Below are positions 1 through 6,145 of a stretch of 6,755 nt of DNA, piece after piece (within the stretch, counting starts at the first letter, position 1; each line of letters opens with the position of its first letter). The stretch is from Armatimonadota bacterium (lineage in GTDB: Bacteria; Sysuimicrobiota; Sysuimicrobiia; Sysuimicrobiales; Humicultoraceae). Under the pieces are notes generated by a model that was not told where the DNA came from, made no database searches, and worked only from the letters and a program-made list of their open reading frames with translations. Both the position numbers and the translations under genes were made by a program. Location: contig JACQGZ010000122.1 in the NCBI GenBank assembly GCA_016199305.1, forward strand, positions 1 through 6,755, given 5' to 3'.

Positions 1-5
1 GAGAG

Positions 6-590
6 GTGGTGGACGCCACGCCATTCCACCGTCCGCCGGCGCCGCTGCGTGTGGCCATCACCGCGCGCGGCGAGGACGCCGCAGAGGATGACCAGGGGTG
101 GGTGGAGGGCTGGGTGGAGCCGGTCGAGCCCGACGAACCGCTCTCCGGCGCCTTTCCGGTGCGGCTCGACGTGGTGAACTTCCCGCTGGTGCGGGAGAGC
201 CTCCGCGCCGGCGCGATCATCCCCGTCGAACTGTGCGCCATCGCCCACGAGGCCAGCCTCTATCCGGACGCGGCGGCCTACGACCGCACCCGGCAGACGC
301 AGTACCGTCCGCCGATCCGGTCGGTGGTCTCGGCGGCCCACTTCGGCGCCGACCGGTCGGATGGAGAGCCGGAGGCCACCGCGCTCATCACGGGGATCAT
401 CGCGGAGGCCCGGCTGCTGACCAACCGGGTCACCGAGGCGCCCTACTGGCAGGTGCAGGTGGCGAGCGAAAAGGTGGGCGTGACGGTGCTGGCGGACCGG
501 GAGACGTTGCCGGTCGAGCCGCAGCGGGGCCATGTCCTGGCCGCCTCCTGCTGGATGATCGGCAGGGCGGTCCTCACTGCCCCTGAATGA
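6..590 (+). CDS. Hypothetical protein, 194 aa, 5' end uncertain
   Basis: I do not recognise this protein. It has no signal peptide, membrane segment or cysteine-metal motif. Residues about 30-60 are acidic and aromatic. Residues about 125-190 alternate hydrophobic and polar residues with Gly/Pro turns, which reads like a small beta-barrel (an OB-like fold is a guess). The frame begins with two consecutive GTG codons at 6 and 9 and stays open to the window edge, so the true start may lie upstream. Steady high-GC codon use and a stop at 588-590 support real coding. Its 3' end overlaps the convergent kinase gene by 17 bp. Nothing in the sequence gives a function. Confidence 0.7.
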   Translation: MVDATPFHRPPAPLRVAITARGEDAAEDDQGWVEGWVEPVEPDEPLSGAFPVRLDVVNFPLVRESLRAGAIIPVELCAIAHEASLYPDAAAYDRTRQTQYRPPIRSVVSAAHFGADRSDGEPEATALITGIIAEARLLTNRVTEAPYWQVQVASEKVGVTVLADRETLPVEPQRGHVLAASCWMIGRAVLTAPE

Positions 591-1170
591 GCGTCTCGTC
601 CACCCGCCGGTAGGCGAAGAGCTCCTCCGGCCGGAACCACAGCGCGATCTCGGCGGCCGCCTCCTCGACGGTGCCGGAGGCGTGGACCAGGTTGCGGACG
701 GGACGCCGCTGCAGGTTGGCCACCGTCGGCGAGTCGATGGAGAGATCGCCGCGGATGGTGCCCGGTGCCGCGCGGAACGGCAGCGTGTCGCCCACGATCT
801 TGCGCACGGTCCCCACCGCCTGAATGCCCTCCAGGACGAAGGCCACGACCGGGCTGCTCGCCACGTAGTCGATCAGCCAGCCGCGCACCGCCCGGCCGAT
901 GGCCAGCGGATCGTCACTGCCGGTCTGTCCGTTGACGTCCAGGCCGGCCGCCGCGAACGCTTCCTTGGTCTTGCCGCCGATCGTGCGCAGGAAGGTTTCG
1001 TCGTTGGGATAGTGCCGCTCCAGGAACTCCGGCCGCGCCCAGACCATCTTCATTCCTACGATGCGTAGGCCGGCGCGTTCGAAGCGGCCGAGGATCTCAC
1101 CGACCAGGCTGCGCTGGATCCCGTCGGGCTTGATGAAGACCAGGGTGCGCTCATGCCGGACGTCGTGCAT
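574..1170 (-). CDS. ndk: Nucleoside diphosphate kinase, elongated form (198 aa)
   Basis: This enzyme transfers the gamma-phosphate between nucleoside tri- and diphosphates through a phosphohistidine, balancing cytoplasmic NTP and dNTP pools. The family landmarks are visible: an N-terminal strand with KPDG (14-17), PVVAFVLEG (107-115), the Kpn-loop stretch APGTIRGD (135-142), active-site His163 in NLVHASG, and Glu174 eleven residues later. Typical bacterial Ndk is about 140-150 residues. This one is 198 because of about 33 extra residues between Tyr54 and Ser106 and about 10 between Asp142 and His163. I recall similar long forms from candidate-phyla bacteria, but could not check. The ATG at 1168-1170 was chosen because AGGAGG lies just upstream. 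An in-frame extension to 1293 lacks such a site and adds no family sequence. It is transcribed divergently from the MutY-like gene. Confidence 0.95.
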   Translation of the reverse strand: MHDVRHERTLVFIKPDGIQRSLVGEILGRFERAGLRIVGMKMVWARPEFLERHYPNDETFLRTIGGKTKEAFAAAGLDVNGQTGSDDPLAIGRAVRGWLIDYVASSPVVAFVLEGIQAVGTVRKIVGDTLPFRAAPGTIRGDLSIDSPTVANLQRRPVRNLVHASGTVEEAAAEIALWFRPEELFAYRRVDETLIQGQ

Positions 1171-1304
1171 GCCTTCGCCTCCTGCGCTGGCCATCGGGTT
1201 GTCGTGCGGACGCGGCCACCGGTTCAGGATGATACGGCAGATCCTCTGGCCCATACACTTCGCCACCGGGGGGATGCGTTTCCCTGCATCCACAATTCAC
1301 GCAT

Positions 1305-1317
1305 CGACGTATCGTCG
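1305..1317. repeat. 13 bp palindrome CGACG-TAT-CGTCG
   Basis: A perfect 5 bp inverted repeat with a 3 nt centre, 15 bp from the 17 bp palindrome and overlapping the candidate ndk -10. A third small pair, GGATGC (1272-1277) and GCATCC (1286-1291), lies next to it. Together they make the 230 bp spacer (1171-1400) look regulatory rather than coding. Its 1281-1340 part is about 50% G+C, lower than the neighbouring genes. Confidence 0.35.
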
Positions 1318-1339
1318 TTTCCTGAAGTGTCGATGTCAA
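1308..1339 (-). promoter_or_regulatory. Candidate promoter for ndk
   Basis: On the minus strand a perfect -35 hexamer TTGACA (1339-1334) is followed after 17 nt by GACGAT (1316-1311), a weak -10 matching TATAAT at three positions. Shifting by a few bases gives GATACG. Transcription would start near 1300 and leave a leader of about 130 nt before the kinase ATG. The -35 lies inside a 17 bp palindrome, so repressor control is possible. The call rests on one good hexamer only. Confidence 0.35.
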
Positions 1340-1348
1340 GCAGACATC
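1332..1348. repeat. 17 bp palindrome, possible operator
   Basis: GATGTC-AAGCA-GACATC is a perfect inverted repeat with 6 bp arms and a 5 nt centre. It lies in the ndk/mutY divergent region, over the candidate ndk -35 and about 50 bp before the glycosylase start. It matches no operator I know, including the LexA boxes of enterobacteria or Bacillus. Confidence 0.4.
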
Positions 1349-1400
1349 AGTGACCCACGAGGAGAAGTGCATCCGCCCGCGGAATGAGAGGACGGCCCCC

Positions 1401-2126
1401 GTGAAGACGCCCAGTCAGGCCCTGTTTGTGCGGCGCCTGCTGCGCTGGTACCGGCGGCAGGGACGGTCCCTCCCCTGGCGGCGCACCGCCGATCCCTACC
1501 GCATCCTCGTCTCCGAGGTGATGCTCCAGCAGACCCAGGTGGACCGGGTCCTGCCCAAGTACCGTGAGTTTCTCCGGCGCTACCCCTCGATCGAGGCTCT
1601 CGCTCGCGCGCGGGTCGGCGAGGTGCGGGAGGTCTGGTATCCGTTGGGGTACAACGTCCGGCCGGTGCGGCTCTGGGGGATCGCCAACGAGGTGGTGCGC
1701 CGCCACGAGGGGCGGGTCCCGGCGGAGCGCGCCGCCCTCCTGGGGCTGAAGGGGATCGGGCCCTACACGGCCGGCGCCGTGCGGGCCTTCGCGTTTCGCC
1801 GGCGCGCGGCGGTCGTGGACACCAACGTACGCCGGGTGCTGCAACGGGTCTTCTTCGGCCGCGCCCGGCCCGATCGCCAGGTGTGGGCGCTGGCGGAGCG
1901 GCTGCTGCCGCGCCACCCCTACGATTTCAATCAGGCGCTGATGGACTTCGGGGCGCTGGTGTGCACGGCCCGGGCTCCGGCGTGCGCCCGCTGCCCCATG
2001 GCGAGCCTCTGCCGCAGTTACGACCGCTTCGGCCGCGGGCCGGCCGGCGTGCGCGCCGTGCGGGCGGTCCGCCCCGAGCGAGCGCGTCCCGCCGCCGCCC
2101 CCGCCCCCGGTCGCCGCGCGGTCTGA
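1401..2126 (+). CDS. mutY: MutY-type A/G-specific adenine DNA glycosylase, short form
   Basis: A base-excision repair glycosylase of the helix-hairpin-helix GPD family, expected to remove adenine mispaired with 8-oxoguanine or guanine. The catalytic Glu39 lies in SEVMLQQTQV, as in MutY. The hairpin motif LKGIGPYTAGAV (116-127) carries Tyr122, as in Bacillus-type MutY. Asp140 lies in VVDTNVRRVL. The iron-sulfur loop is C188-x6-C195-x2-C198-x5-C204. The protein is only 241 residues and lacks the C-terminal Nudix-like domain that reads 8-oxoguanine in full-length MutY. Instead it ends in 37 mostly Arg/Ala/Pro residues. The usual LGYY motif is LGYN (82-85). The GTG at 1401 was chosen because GAGAGGA lies 8 nt upstream; an earlier GTG at 1350 has no ribosome site. 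The 3' end overlaps nth antisense by 109 bp. Exact mismatch preference is uncertain. Confidence 0.9.
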   Translation: MKTPSQALFVRRLLRWYRRQGRSLPWRRTADPYRILVSEVMLQQTQVDRVLPKYREFLRRYPSIEALARARVGEVREVWYPLGYNVRPVRLWGIANEVVRRHEGRVPAERAALLGLKGIGPYTAGAVRAFAFRRRAAVVDTNVRRVLQRVFFGRARPDRQVWALAERLLPRHPYDFNQALMDFGALVCTARAPACARCPMASLCRSYDRFGRGPAGVRAVRAVRPERARPAAAPAPGRRAV

Positions 2127-2833
2127 CCCCGACCCCGCCGCGCCATCCACGGCGGCGCCCCCCGGTACTTCGCTGAAGGGCAGAACCGGTTCAGAGGGCA
2201 GGCCGGACAGCGTGGGCTGCGCGCGGTGCAGACCTCCCGCCCGAAGAAGATCAGCCGCAGGGAAAGGGCCGACCACGCGCGGCGCGGGATGAGGAGCATC
2301 AGGTCCTGCTCGATCCGCTCGGGCTCGTCCGATCCGGTCAGAGCGAGGCGCTGGCTGAGCCGCCGGACATGGGTGTCGACAACTACGCCGGGAGTGCCGT
2401 AGAAGCCGCCGAGAATGACGTTGGCGGTCTTGCGGCCCACGCCGTCAAGGGTGAGCAGGTCCTCCATGGTCCGCGGCACCTCGCCGCCAAACCGCTCGAC
2501 CAGCGTGCGGCTCGCCCCGATGATCGCCTTCGTCTTCTGCCGGAAGAATCCCGTGGGCCGGATGAGCGCCTCCAGGTCTCGCGGCCGGGCGGCGGCGAAG
2601 TCGCGCGCGGTGCGGTAGCGGGCGAAGAGGACGGGGGTGACCCGGTTGACCATCGCGTCGGTGCACTGCGCCGAGAGGATGGTGGCGACGAGCAGCTGAA
2701 AGGCGTTCTCGTGGTGCAGCGGCACCCGGGCGTCGGGGTAGCGGCGCTTCAGCGCGGCGACGATCTGTCCGGCGCGCCGCCGCGCGGCGCCGATCGACTC
2801 ACCCGTAGGGAGCCGGACAGTCGGTGTGGACAC
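2018..2833 (-). CDS. nth: Endonuclease III (DNA glycosylase/AP lyase)
   Basis: A bifunctional base-excision repair enzyme that removes oxidised pyrimidines and nicks the abasic site by beta-elimination. With the GTG start used here (271 aa), it shows LLVATILSAQCTD (47-59), the hairpin LDGVGRKTANVI with nucleophile Lys135, catalytic Asp153 in VVDTHVRRL, and the iron-sulfur loop C202-x6-C209-x2-C212-x5-C218. E. coli Nth ends soon after this loop; here 53 further residues rich in Arg, Ala, Gly and Pro follow. Two starts are possible: TTG at 2848, directly after an in-frame TAG, and GTG at 2833. Neither has an SD sequence. I prefer GTG because a -10-like TACGAT (minus strand, 2845-2840) sits 6 nt upstream, as in leaderless genes, but TTG cannot be excluded. 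The gene lies downstream of the protease, behind a hairpin terminator. Confidence 0.93.
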   Translation of the reverse strand: MSTPTVRLPTGESIGAARRRAGQIVAALKRRYPDARVPLHHENAFQLLVATILSAQCTDAMVNRVTPVLFARYRTARDFAAARPRDLEALIRPTGFFRQKTKAIIGASRTLVERFGGEVPRTMEDLLTLDGVGRKTANVILGGFYGTPGVVVDTHVRRLSQRLALTGSDEPERIEQDLMLLIPRRAWSALSLRLIFFGREVCTARSPRCPACPLNRFCPSAKYRGAPPWMARRGRGQTARRPGAGAAAGRARSGRTARTARTPAGPRPKRS

Positions 2834-2850
2834 GACGTTATCGTACAACT

Positions 2851-2884
2851 AACAGACCGGGCCTGCAGTCGGGCCCGGTCTGTT
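2851..2884 (-). terminator. Hairpin terminator after the S8 protease gene
   Basis: AACAGACCGGGCC (2851-2863) and its exact complement (2872-2884) form a perfect 13 bp GC-rich stem with an 8 nt loop. It begins 53 nt after the protease stop. On the minus strand the 3' flank is TAGTTGTACG, so the U-tract is poor and termination may be partial or factor-assisted. The stem ends at the TAG just before the possible TTG start of nth, so read-through RNA would fold at the nth start. Confidence 0.7.
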
Positions 2885-2937
2885 GATGGTACTGCGCTGG
2901 TCTTGGCGCGGCCTCGACCGTCGAACCGGAGACCGCG

Positions 2938-4194
2938 TTATGGGGTTACGCTGTTTTTCGCGTTAATCCGGCCGTACGTCCAGTTCGTCCCCGTGCCGGC
3001 GATGGGATCCGCTTCCGTCTCCACGCGGCTGCGCACGCAGGCATTGTCACCGCTGGCGCACAGTGCCGACGACCAGACCAGCCCGGCGACACCGGCGACG
3101 TGCGGCGAGGCCATTGAGGTGCCGCTGATCGTCCCGTACTTCACGCCCGTCCCCCAGATCCTGTTCCGGTGGTCCGGGGCGGTAGAGAGGATATCCTCCC
3201 CGGGCGCGGCCACATCGACCCAGGAGCCGAAGTTGGAGAAACTGGCCTTCGCGTCAGTGTCCGTGGTCGCGGCGACGGCGATGACGTTCGCATAGAAGGC
3301 CGGATAGGAGGGGCTGCTGCTGCCGCTGTTGCCCGCCGCGGCGACGAGCACGACACCCTTCCCCCAGGCGTAGTTCACGGCGGCCTCGACGGTGCTGGAC
3401 CCGCCCGAGCCCCCCAGGCTCATGTTGATCGCGTGCGCGCCGTTGTCCGCCGCCCAGGTGATGCCGCTGGCGACCCACGACCAGGACCCACTGCCGTTGT
3501 CGGCCAGGACCTTCACGTTGTACAGAACGCAGCCCTGGCAGGTCCCGGCGACGCCGAGGCCGTTGTTTGAGACCGCCGCGGCGCTGCCGGCGACGTGAGT
3601 ACCATGACCGTACCGGTCATCGACCGTGCGGCTCGTCGTGAAGTTCACGTTCTTGGTGATCTTGCTGGCGAGATCCTCGTGGCTCTGGTCGATGCCGGTG
3701 TCGAGGATGGCGATGTTCACGGTGCTGCTGCCCGTGGTGAGGTCCCAGGCCTCGGGCGCGTCGATGTCGGCATCGGCGGTCCCGCCGGTCTGCCCGGTGT
3801 TGTGGTACTGCCACTGCTCGCCGACGCGAGGGTCGTTGGGTAGGGCGAAGGCATGCCAAACGCCGTTGACCTCTGCGAATTCCACCGACAGGTTGGCCCG
3901 ATACCCTGCCACGCGCGCCCGCTCCTGGCCGGCCGGTACCCGCACCACCTGGACGCCGATGCCGGCGATGGTCCGCTGCACCTGGCCGCCGTTGCGGCGG
4001 TGGGCGTCGGCGATCGAGGCCGCCGCTGTCCCCGGCTTGAATTTCACTAGGAGTTCGCCGGGAGCGAATTCTTGATCCGGCTGGGCGCTGACCGAGGGCT
4101 GGCCCACGTGCACGAGACTGGCGGCCAGCATGAACACGACGAGCAGACGAACGGACGTTCGGGCTGTCTCCTGCCATCTGCCGAGGAAGGGCAT
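2938..4194 (-). CDS. Secreted thermitase-like subtilisin-family (S8) serine protease
   Basis: A 418-residue pre-pro-protease that would cleave proteins outside the cell after self-processing. Residues 1-37 are a signal peptide: Arg at 6, 12 and 16, a hydrophobic core at 17-30, and a likely cleavage after Val-Ser-Ala (35-37). Residues about 43-115 resemble the thermitase/fervidolysin propeptide, starting FAPGELLVKFKPG. The catalytic domain follows: Asp165 in ILDTGID, His197 in GHGTHVAG, oxyanion Asn289 in AAAGNSG, and Ser360 in GTSMASPH. The C-terminal segment ADPIAGTGTNW closely resembles thermitase. Four cysteines form two close pairs, C219/C222 and C379/C386, which may be disulfides. The ATG at 4192-4194 has AGGAG 8 nt upstream; a GTG at 4203 overlaps that site and was rejected. 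It is divergent from the M24 peptidase gene and ends at a hairpin terminator. The protease substrate is unknown. Confidence 0.95.
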   Translation of the reverse strand: MPFLGRWQETARTSVRLLVVFMLAASLVHVGQPSVSAQPDQEFAPGELLVKFKPGTAAASIADAHRRNGGQVQRTIAGIGVQVVRVPAGQERARVAGYRANLSVEFAEVNGVWHAFALPNDPRVGEQWQYHNTGQTGGTADADIDAPEAWDLTTGSSTVNIAILDTGIDQSHEDLASKITKNVNFTTSRTVDDRYGHGTHVAGSAAAVSNNGLGVAGTCQGCVLYNVKVLADNGSGSWSWVASGITWAADNGAHAINMSLGGSGGSSTVEAAVNYAWGKGVVLVAAAGNSGSSSPSYPAFYANVIAVAATTDTDAKASFSNFGSWVDVAAPGEDILSTAPDHRNRIWGTGVKYGTISGTSMASPHVAGVAGLVWSSALCASGDNACVRSRVETEADPIAGTGTNWTYGRINAKNSVTP

Positions 4195-4377
4195 GGACTC
4201 CACTCCTGTGCGAATTGGATATTTGCTCTGATCCGATCGGGCTGTCGAAAGTTCTCGTACAGGAAACGTCGAACTGTTTCCCCTGAAGTATTAGTCTTGG
4301 AAGAACTTTCCTCCTTCTAGTGGTGAGTGGATTTTGGAATTTTCGGCAATGAAGATTTGGGGAGGTTATGTGGAAGT
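4195..4377. promoter_or_regulatory. AT-rich divergent intergenic region
   Basis: This 183 bp spacer separates the S8 protease (-) from the M24 peptidase (+) and must hold both promoters. By hand count, 4201-4380 is about 45% G+C, far below the surrounding genes. For the protease, minus-strand TCGACA (4246-4241) with AAATAT 18 nt on is a possible -35/-10. For the peptidase, TATTAG (4289-4294) is a possible -10 without a clear -35. Both promoter calls are weak. The (+) SD-like GGGGAGG lies at 4359-4365. Confidence 0.5.
4247..4310. repeat. Nested inverted repeats, possible structured leader RNA
   Basis: GAAAGTTCT (4247-4255) pairs perfectly with AGAACTTTC (4302-4310), 46 bp apart. Inside is a second perfect pair, GGAAAC (4262-4267) and GTTTCC (4276-4281), with an 8 nt loop. 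An extra CA/TG pair can form beyond an unpaired CC. Read as RNA in either direction, this folds as an outer 9 bp stem around an inner 6-8 bp stem. It could be a leader element for the protease or the peptidase, or a pair of protein-binding sites. It matches no riboswitch consensus that I can recognise. Confidence 0.45.
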
Positions 4378-5460
4378 ATGATCGATGATCCTCTGGACGC
4401 AGCAAAAAAAAGGATGGCGCAGGAAGCGATAGACCTCCTCGCCATTCCTCCTGGCGATGACCTTTTCTACCTGCTCTCTTACTCGCCCCATCTTGATGAG
4501 CGTCCCTGCTACCTTTTCCTGACCCAGGAGGACGCGCTGTTTCTGGTGCCGGAGTTGAACGCCACCGCCGCGGCGCCACACGTGCCCTTCCCCACGCTCA
4601 CCTACACAGACGCCGACGGTCCCGAGGCCGCGCTGCGGGAAGTGCAAACCCGGCTGGGGCGGCCCCGGCAGATCGCCGCGGGCGACACCATGCGCGCCGA
4701 TGCCCTGCTGCTCCTGCAGGAGCGGTGGCCGGAGGCGCGGTTCGTCCCCGGCGCGCGGGTGATGGCGCCGGTGCGCATGATCAAGACGGCGGAGGAGATC
4801 ATGGCGCTGCGCCGCGCCGCCGCGACCGCCGATGTCGCCGTGCGGACGGTCTTCGACACGGCCCGCCCGGGTCAGAGCGAGCGGGAGGTGGCGCGTATCG
4901 CCGAGGAGGCCTTCCGCGCCCAGGGTGTCCAGGAGGTCCCGTCTGCGATCGCCGCTTCCGGACCGAACTCGGCCTACCCCCATCACCAGACCTCAGACCG
5001 CCTGTTGGCGGCGGGAGAACCGCTCCTGCTGGATGTGGGCGGCCGGCTGGACGGATATATGTCGGACATCACCCGCATGGCGTTTCTAGGCGAGCCCGCC
5101 ACGCGTTACCGCGAGGTGCACGCGATCGTAGAGGAAGCCGTGACCGTCGCGCTGGGGGTCATCCGCCCGGGGACGCCGATCCGTGAGGTCGATCGCGCCG
5201 CGCGGGGGGTGATCGAGCGGGCCGGGTACGGGGCGCATTTCACCCATCGCACCGGGCACGGCATCGGGGTCACGGGACACGAGCCGCCCTCAATCACCCA
5301 CACGAACGATCTGCCGCTGGCGGTGGGGATGGCTTTCAGCGTCGAGCCGGGAATCTATCTGGTCGGGGAGTTCGGGGTGCGGCTGGAGGAGATTGTCGTG
5401 GTCACGGAGCGCGGCGGCGAGCGCCTCAGCGCCCTGGGACGCGAGGTGCAGGTGATCTGA
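4378..5460 (+). CDS. M24 family metallopeptidase (Xaa-Pro dipeptidase/aminopeptidase type)
   Basis: A 360-residue cytoplasmic peptidase of the pita-bread fold that probably cleaves X-Pro bonds in short peptides using two divalent metals. Residues about 1-130 form the N-terminal creatinase-like domain. The catalytic domain follows, with all five metal ligands: Asp219 (LLLDVGG), Asp230 (MSDITR), His294 (HRTGHGIG), Glu323 (FSVEPGIY) and Glu337 (VRLEEI). The conserved His202 (PHHQTSD) and His301 (GHEPPS) are also present. The ATG at 4378 follows GGGGAGG with a rather long 12 nt gap. A GTG at 4327 has no ribosome site, and an ATG at 4414 would remove part of the first helix. The 5' portion is less GC-rich than the rest and holds a run of eight A (4404-4411). 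One base separates it from the downstream regulator, so the two are co-transcribed. Confidence 0.93.
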   Translation: MIDDPLDAAKKRMAQEAIDLLAIPPGDDLFYLLSYSPHLDERPCYLFLTQEDALFLVPELNATAAAPHVPFPTLTYTDADGPEAALREVQTRLGRPRQIAAGDTMRADALLLLQERWPEARFVPGARVMAPVRMIKTAEEIMALRRAAATADVAVRTVFDTARPGQSEREVARIAEEAFRAQGVQEVPSAIAASGPNSAYPHHQTSDRLLAAGEPLLLDVGGRLDGYMSDITRMAFLGEPATRYREVHAIVEEAVTVALGVIRPGTPIREVDRAARGVIERAGYGAHFTHRTGHGIGVTGHEPPSITHTNDLPLAVGMAFSVEPGIYLVGEFGVRLEEIVVVTERGGERLSALGREVQVI

Positions 5461-5461
5461 C

Positions 5462-6145
5462 GTGGCGTCTGACGCTGTCGGCCTCCTGCGGCGCGTGCCG
5501 CTCTTCGCCGGCCTCGGGGACGAGATGCTGGCCGGGCTGGCCGCCCGGCTGCGCCGCCGCACCTTCCGCCGCGGGACGATGATCTTCCACAAAGACCAGG
5601 CGGGCGACGCCCTGCATATCATCGAGTCGGGGCGGGTGCGCTTCTTCCTTCCGGCAGAGGCGGGCGACGAACTAACGATCGAGGTGGCCGGGCCGGGAGA
5701 GGTCTTCGGCGAACTCGCGCTGCTGGACGGGCAGCCTCGGTCGGCGAGTGCCGAGGCGCTGGACGATACCGTCACGCAGGTCCTCGGGCGCGAGGAATTT
5801 CAGACGTACCTGACGGCCTCTCCGGAACTGGCGGCCGCGCTGATCGGCCTGCTCAGCACGCGCCTGCGCCACGTCACCGATTATGCGGAGAGTCTGGCCT
5901 TCCTGGACGTGCACGCCCGCGTGGCCCGCGCCCTCCTAGAACTAGCCGGCCGGTACGGTGTCCGGGGGGACGGCATCACCATCGACCTGGACCTGACCCA
6001 GACCGACCTGGCCACGATGGTCGGGGCCACGCGCGAACGGGTCAACCGGGCTCTCGCCGCCTTCCGCGAGCAGGGGCTCGTGGAATTGCGCGGGAGACAG
6101 ATCGTCCTGCGCGACCCCGACCGTCTGCGCCAGCGTATCTACTAG
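5462..6145 (+). CDS. Crp/Fnr-family transcriptional regulator
   Basis: A 227-residue dimeric DNA-binding regulator. Residues about 12-115 are a cyclic-nucleotide-binding beta-roll, with the phosphate-binding cassette GELALLDGQPRSA (83-95). It keeps the Arg-Ser-Ala signature that contacts cyclic nucleotide in E. coli CRP. A long dimer helix follows (about 120-150), then a winged helix-turn-helix at about 178-210. The recognition helix reads TRERVNRAL, keeping the R-E-x-x-x-R pattern that contacts GTGA in CRP. There is no cysteine, so an Fnr-type iron-sulfur sensor is excluded; the ligand could be cAMP or none. The GTG start is 1 bp after the peptidase stop, with AGGTGA upstream inside that gene, indicating translational coupling. 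The stop overlaps the convergent small gene within CTAG. Confidence 0.93.
   Translation: MASDAVGLLRRVPLFAGLGDEMLAGLAARLRRRTFRRGTMIFHKDQAGDALHIIESGRVRFFLPAEAGDELTIEVAGPGEVFGELALLDGQPRSASAEALDDTVTQVLGREEFQTYLTASPELAAALIGLLSTRLRHVTDYAESLAFLDVHARVARALLELAGRYGVRGDGITIDLDLTQTDLATMVGATRERVNRALAAFREQGLVELRGRQIVLRDPDRLRQRIY

Noticed and set aside
1171..1293. N-terminal extension of the kinase to 239 residues
   Set aside because: AGGAGG sits just before the ATG at 1170, and the extension resembles no Ndk sequence and covers the regulatory spacer.
1347..2276. A 309-codon minus-strand open frame opposite mutY and nth
   Set aside because: It has low-complexity composition, no ribosome site and no recognisable motif, and it lies over two genes with complete catalytic motifs. 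It is a by-product of high G+C.
2369..3295. A 308-codon plus-strand open frame across nth and the protease
   Set aside because: It is antisense to two confident genes and runs through the terminator hairpin, without a ribosome site or motif.
4270..4281. LexA-like box (CGAAC followed by TTTC) in the divergent spacer
   Set aside because: The second half does not match GTTCG at the required spacing, so it is better explained as part of the nested inverted repeat.
4327..4377. Upstream GTG start adding 17 residues to the M24 peptidase
   Set aside because: There is no ribosome site before 4327, while GGGGAGG lies before the ATG at 4378. The extra residues lie in AT-rich spacer and match no family sequence.
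4368..4388. Six-codon leader peptide overlapping the M24 start
   Set aside because: Its ATG is only 2 nt from the SD-like sequence, too close for normal initiation, and nothing else supports translation.
3617..4579. A 320-codon minus-strand open frame over the protease start and the peptidase start
   Set aside because: It is in another frame of the protease, gives Arg/Pro-rich nonsense, and crosses the divergent promoter region.
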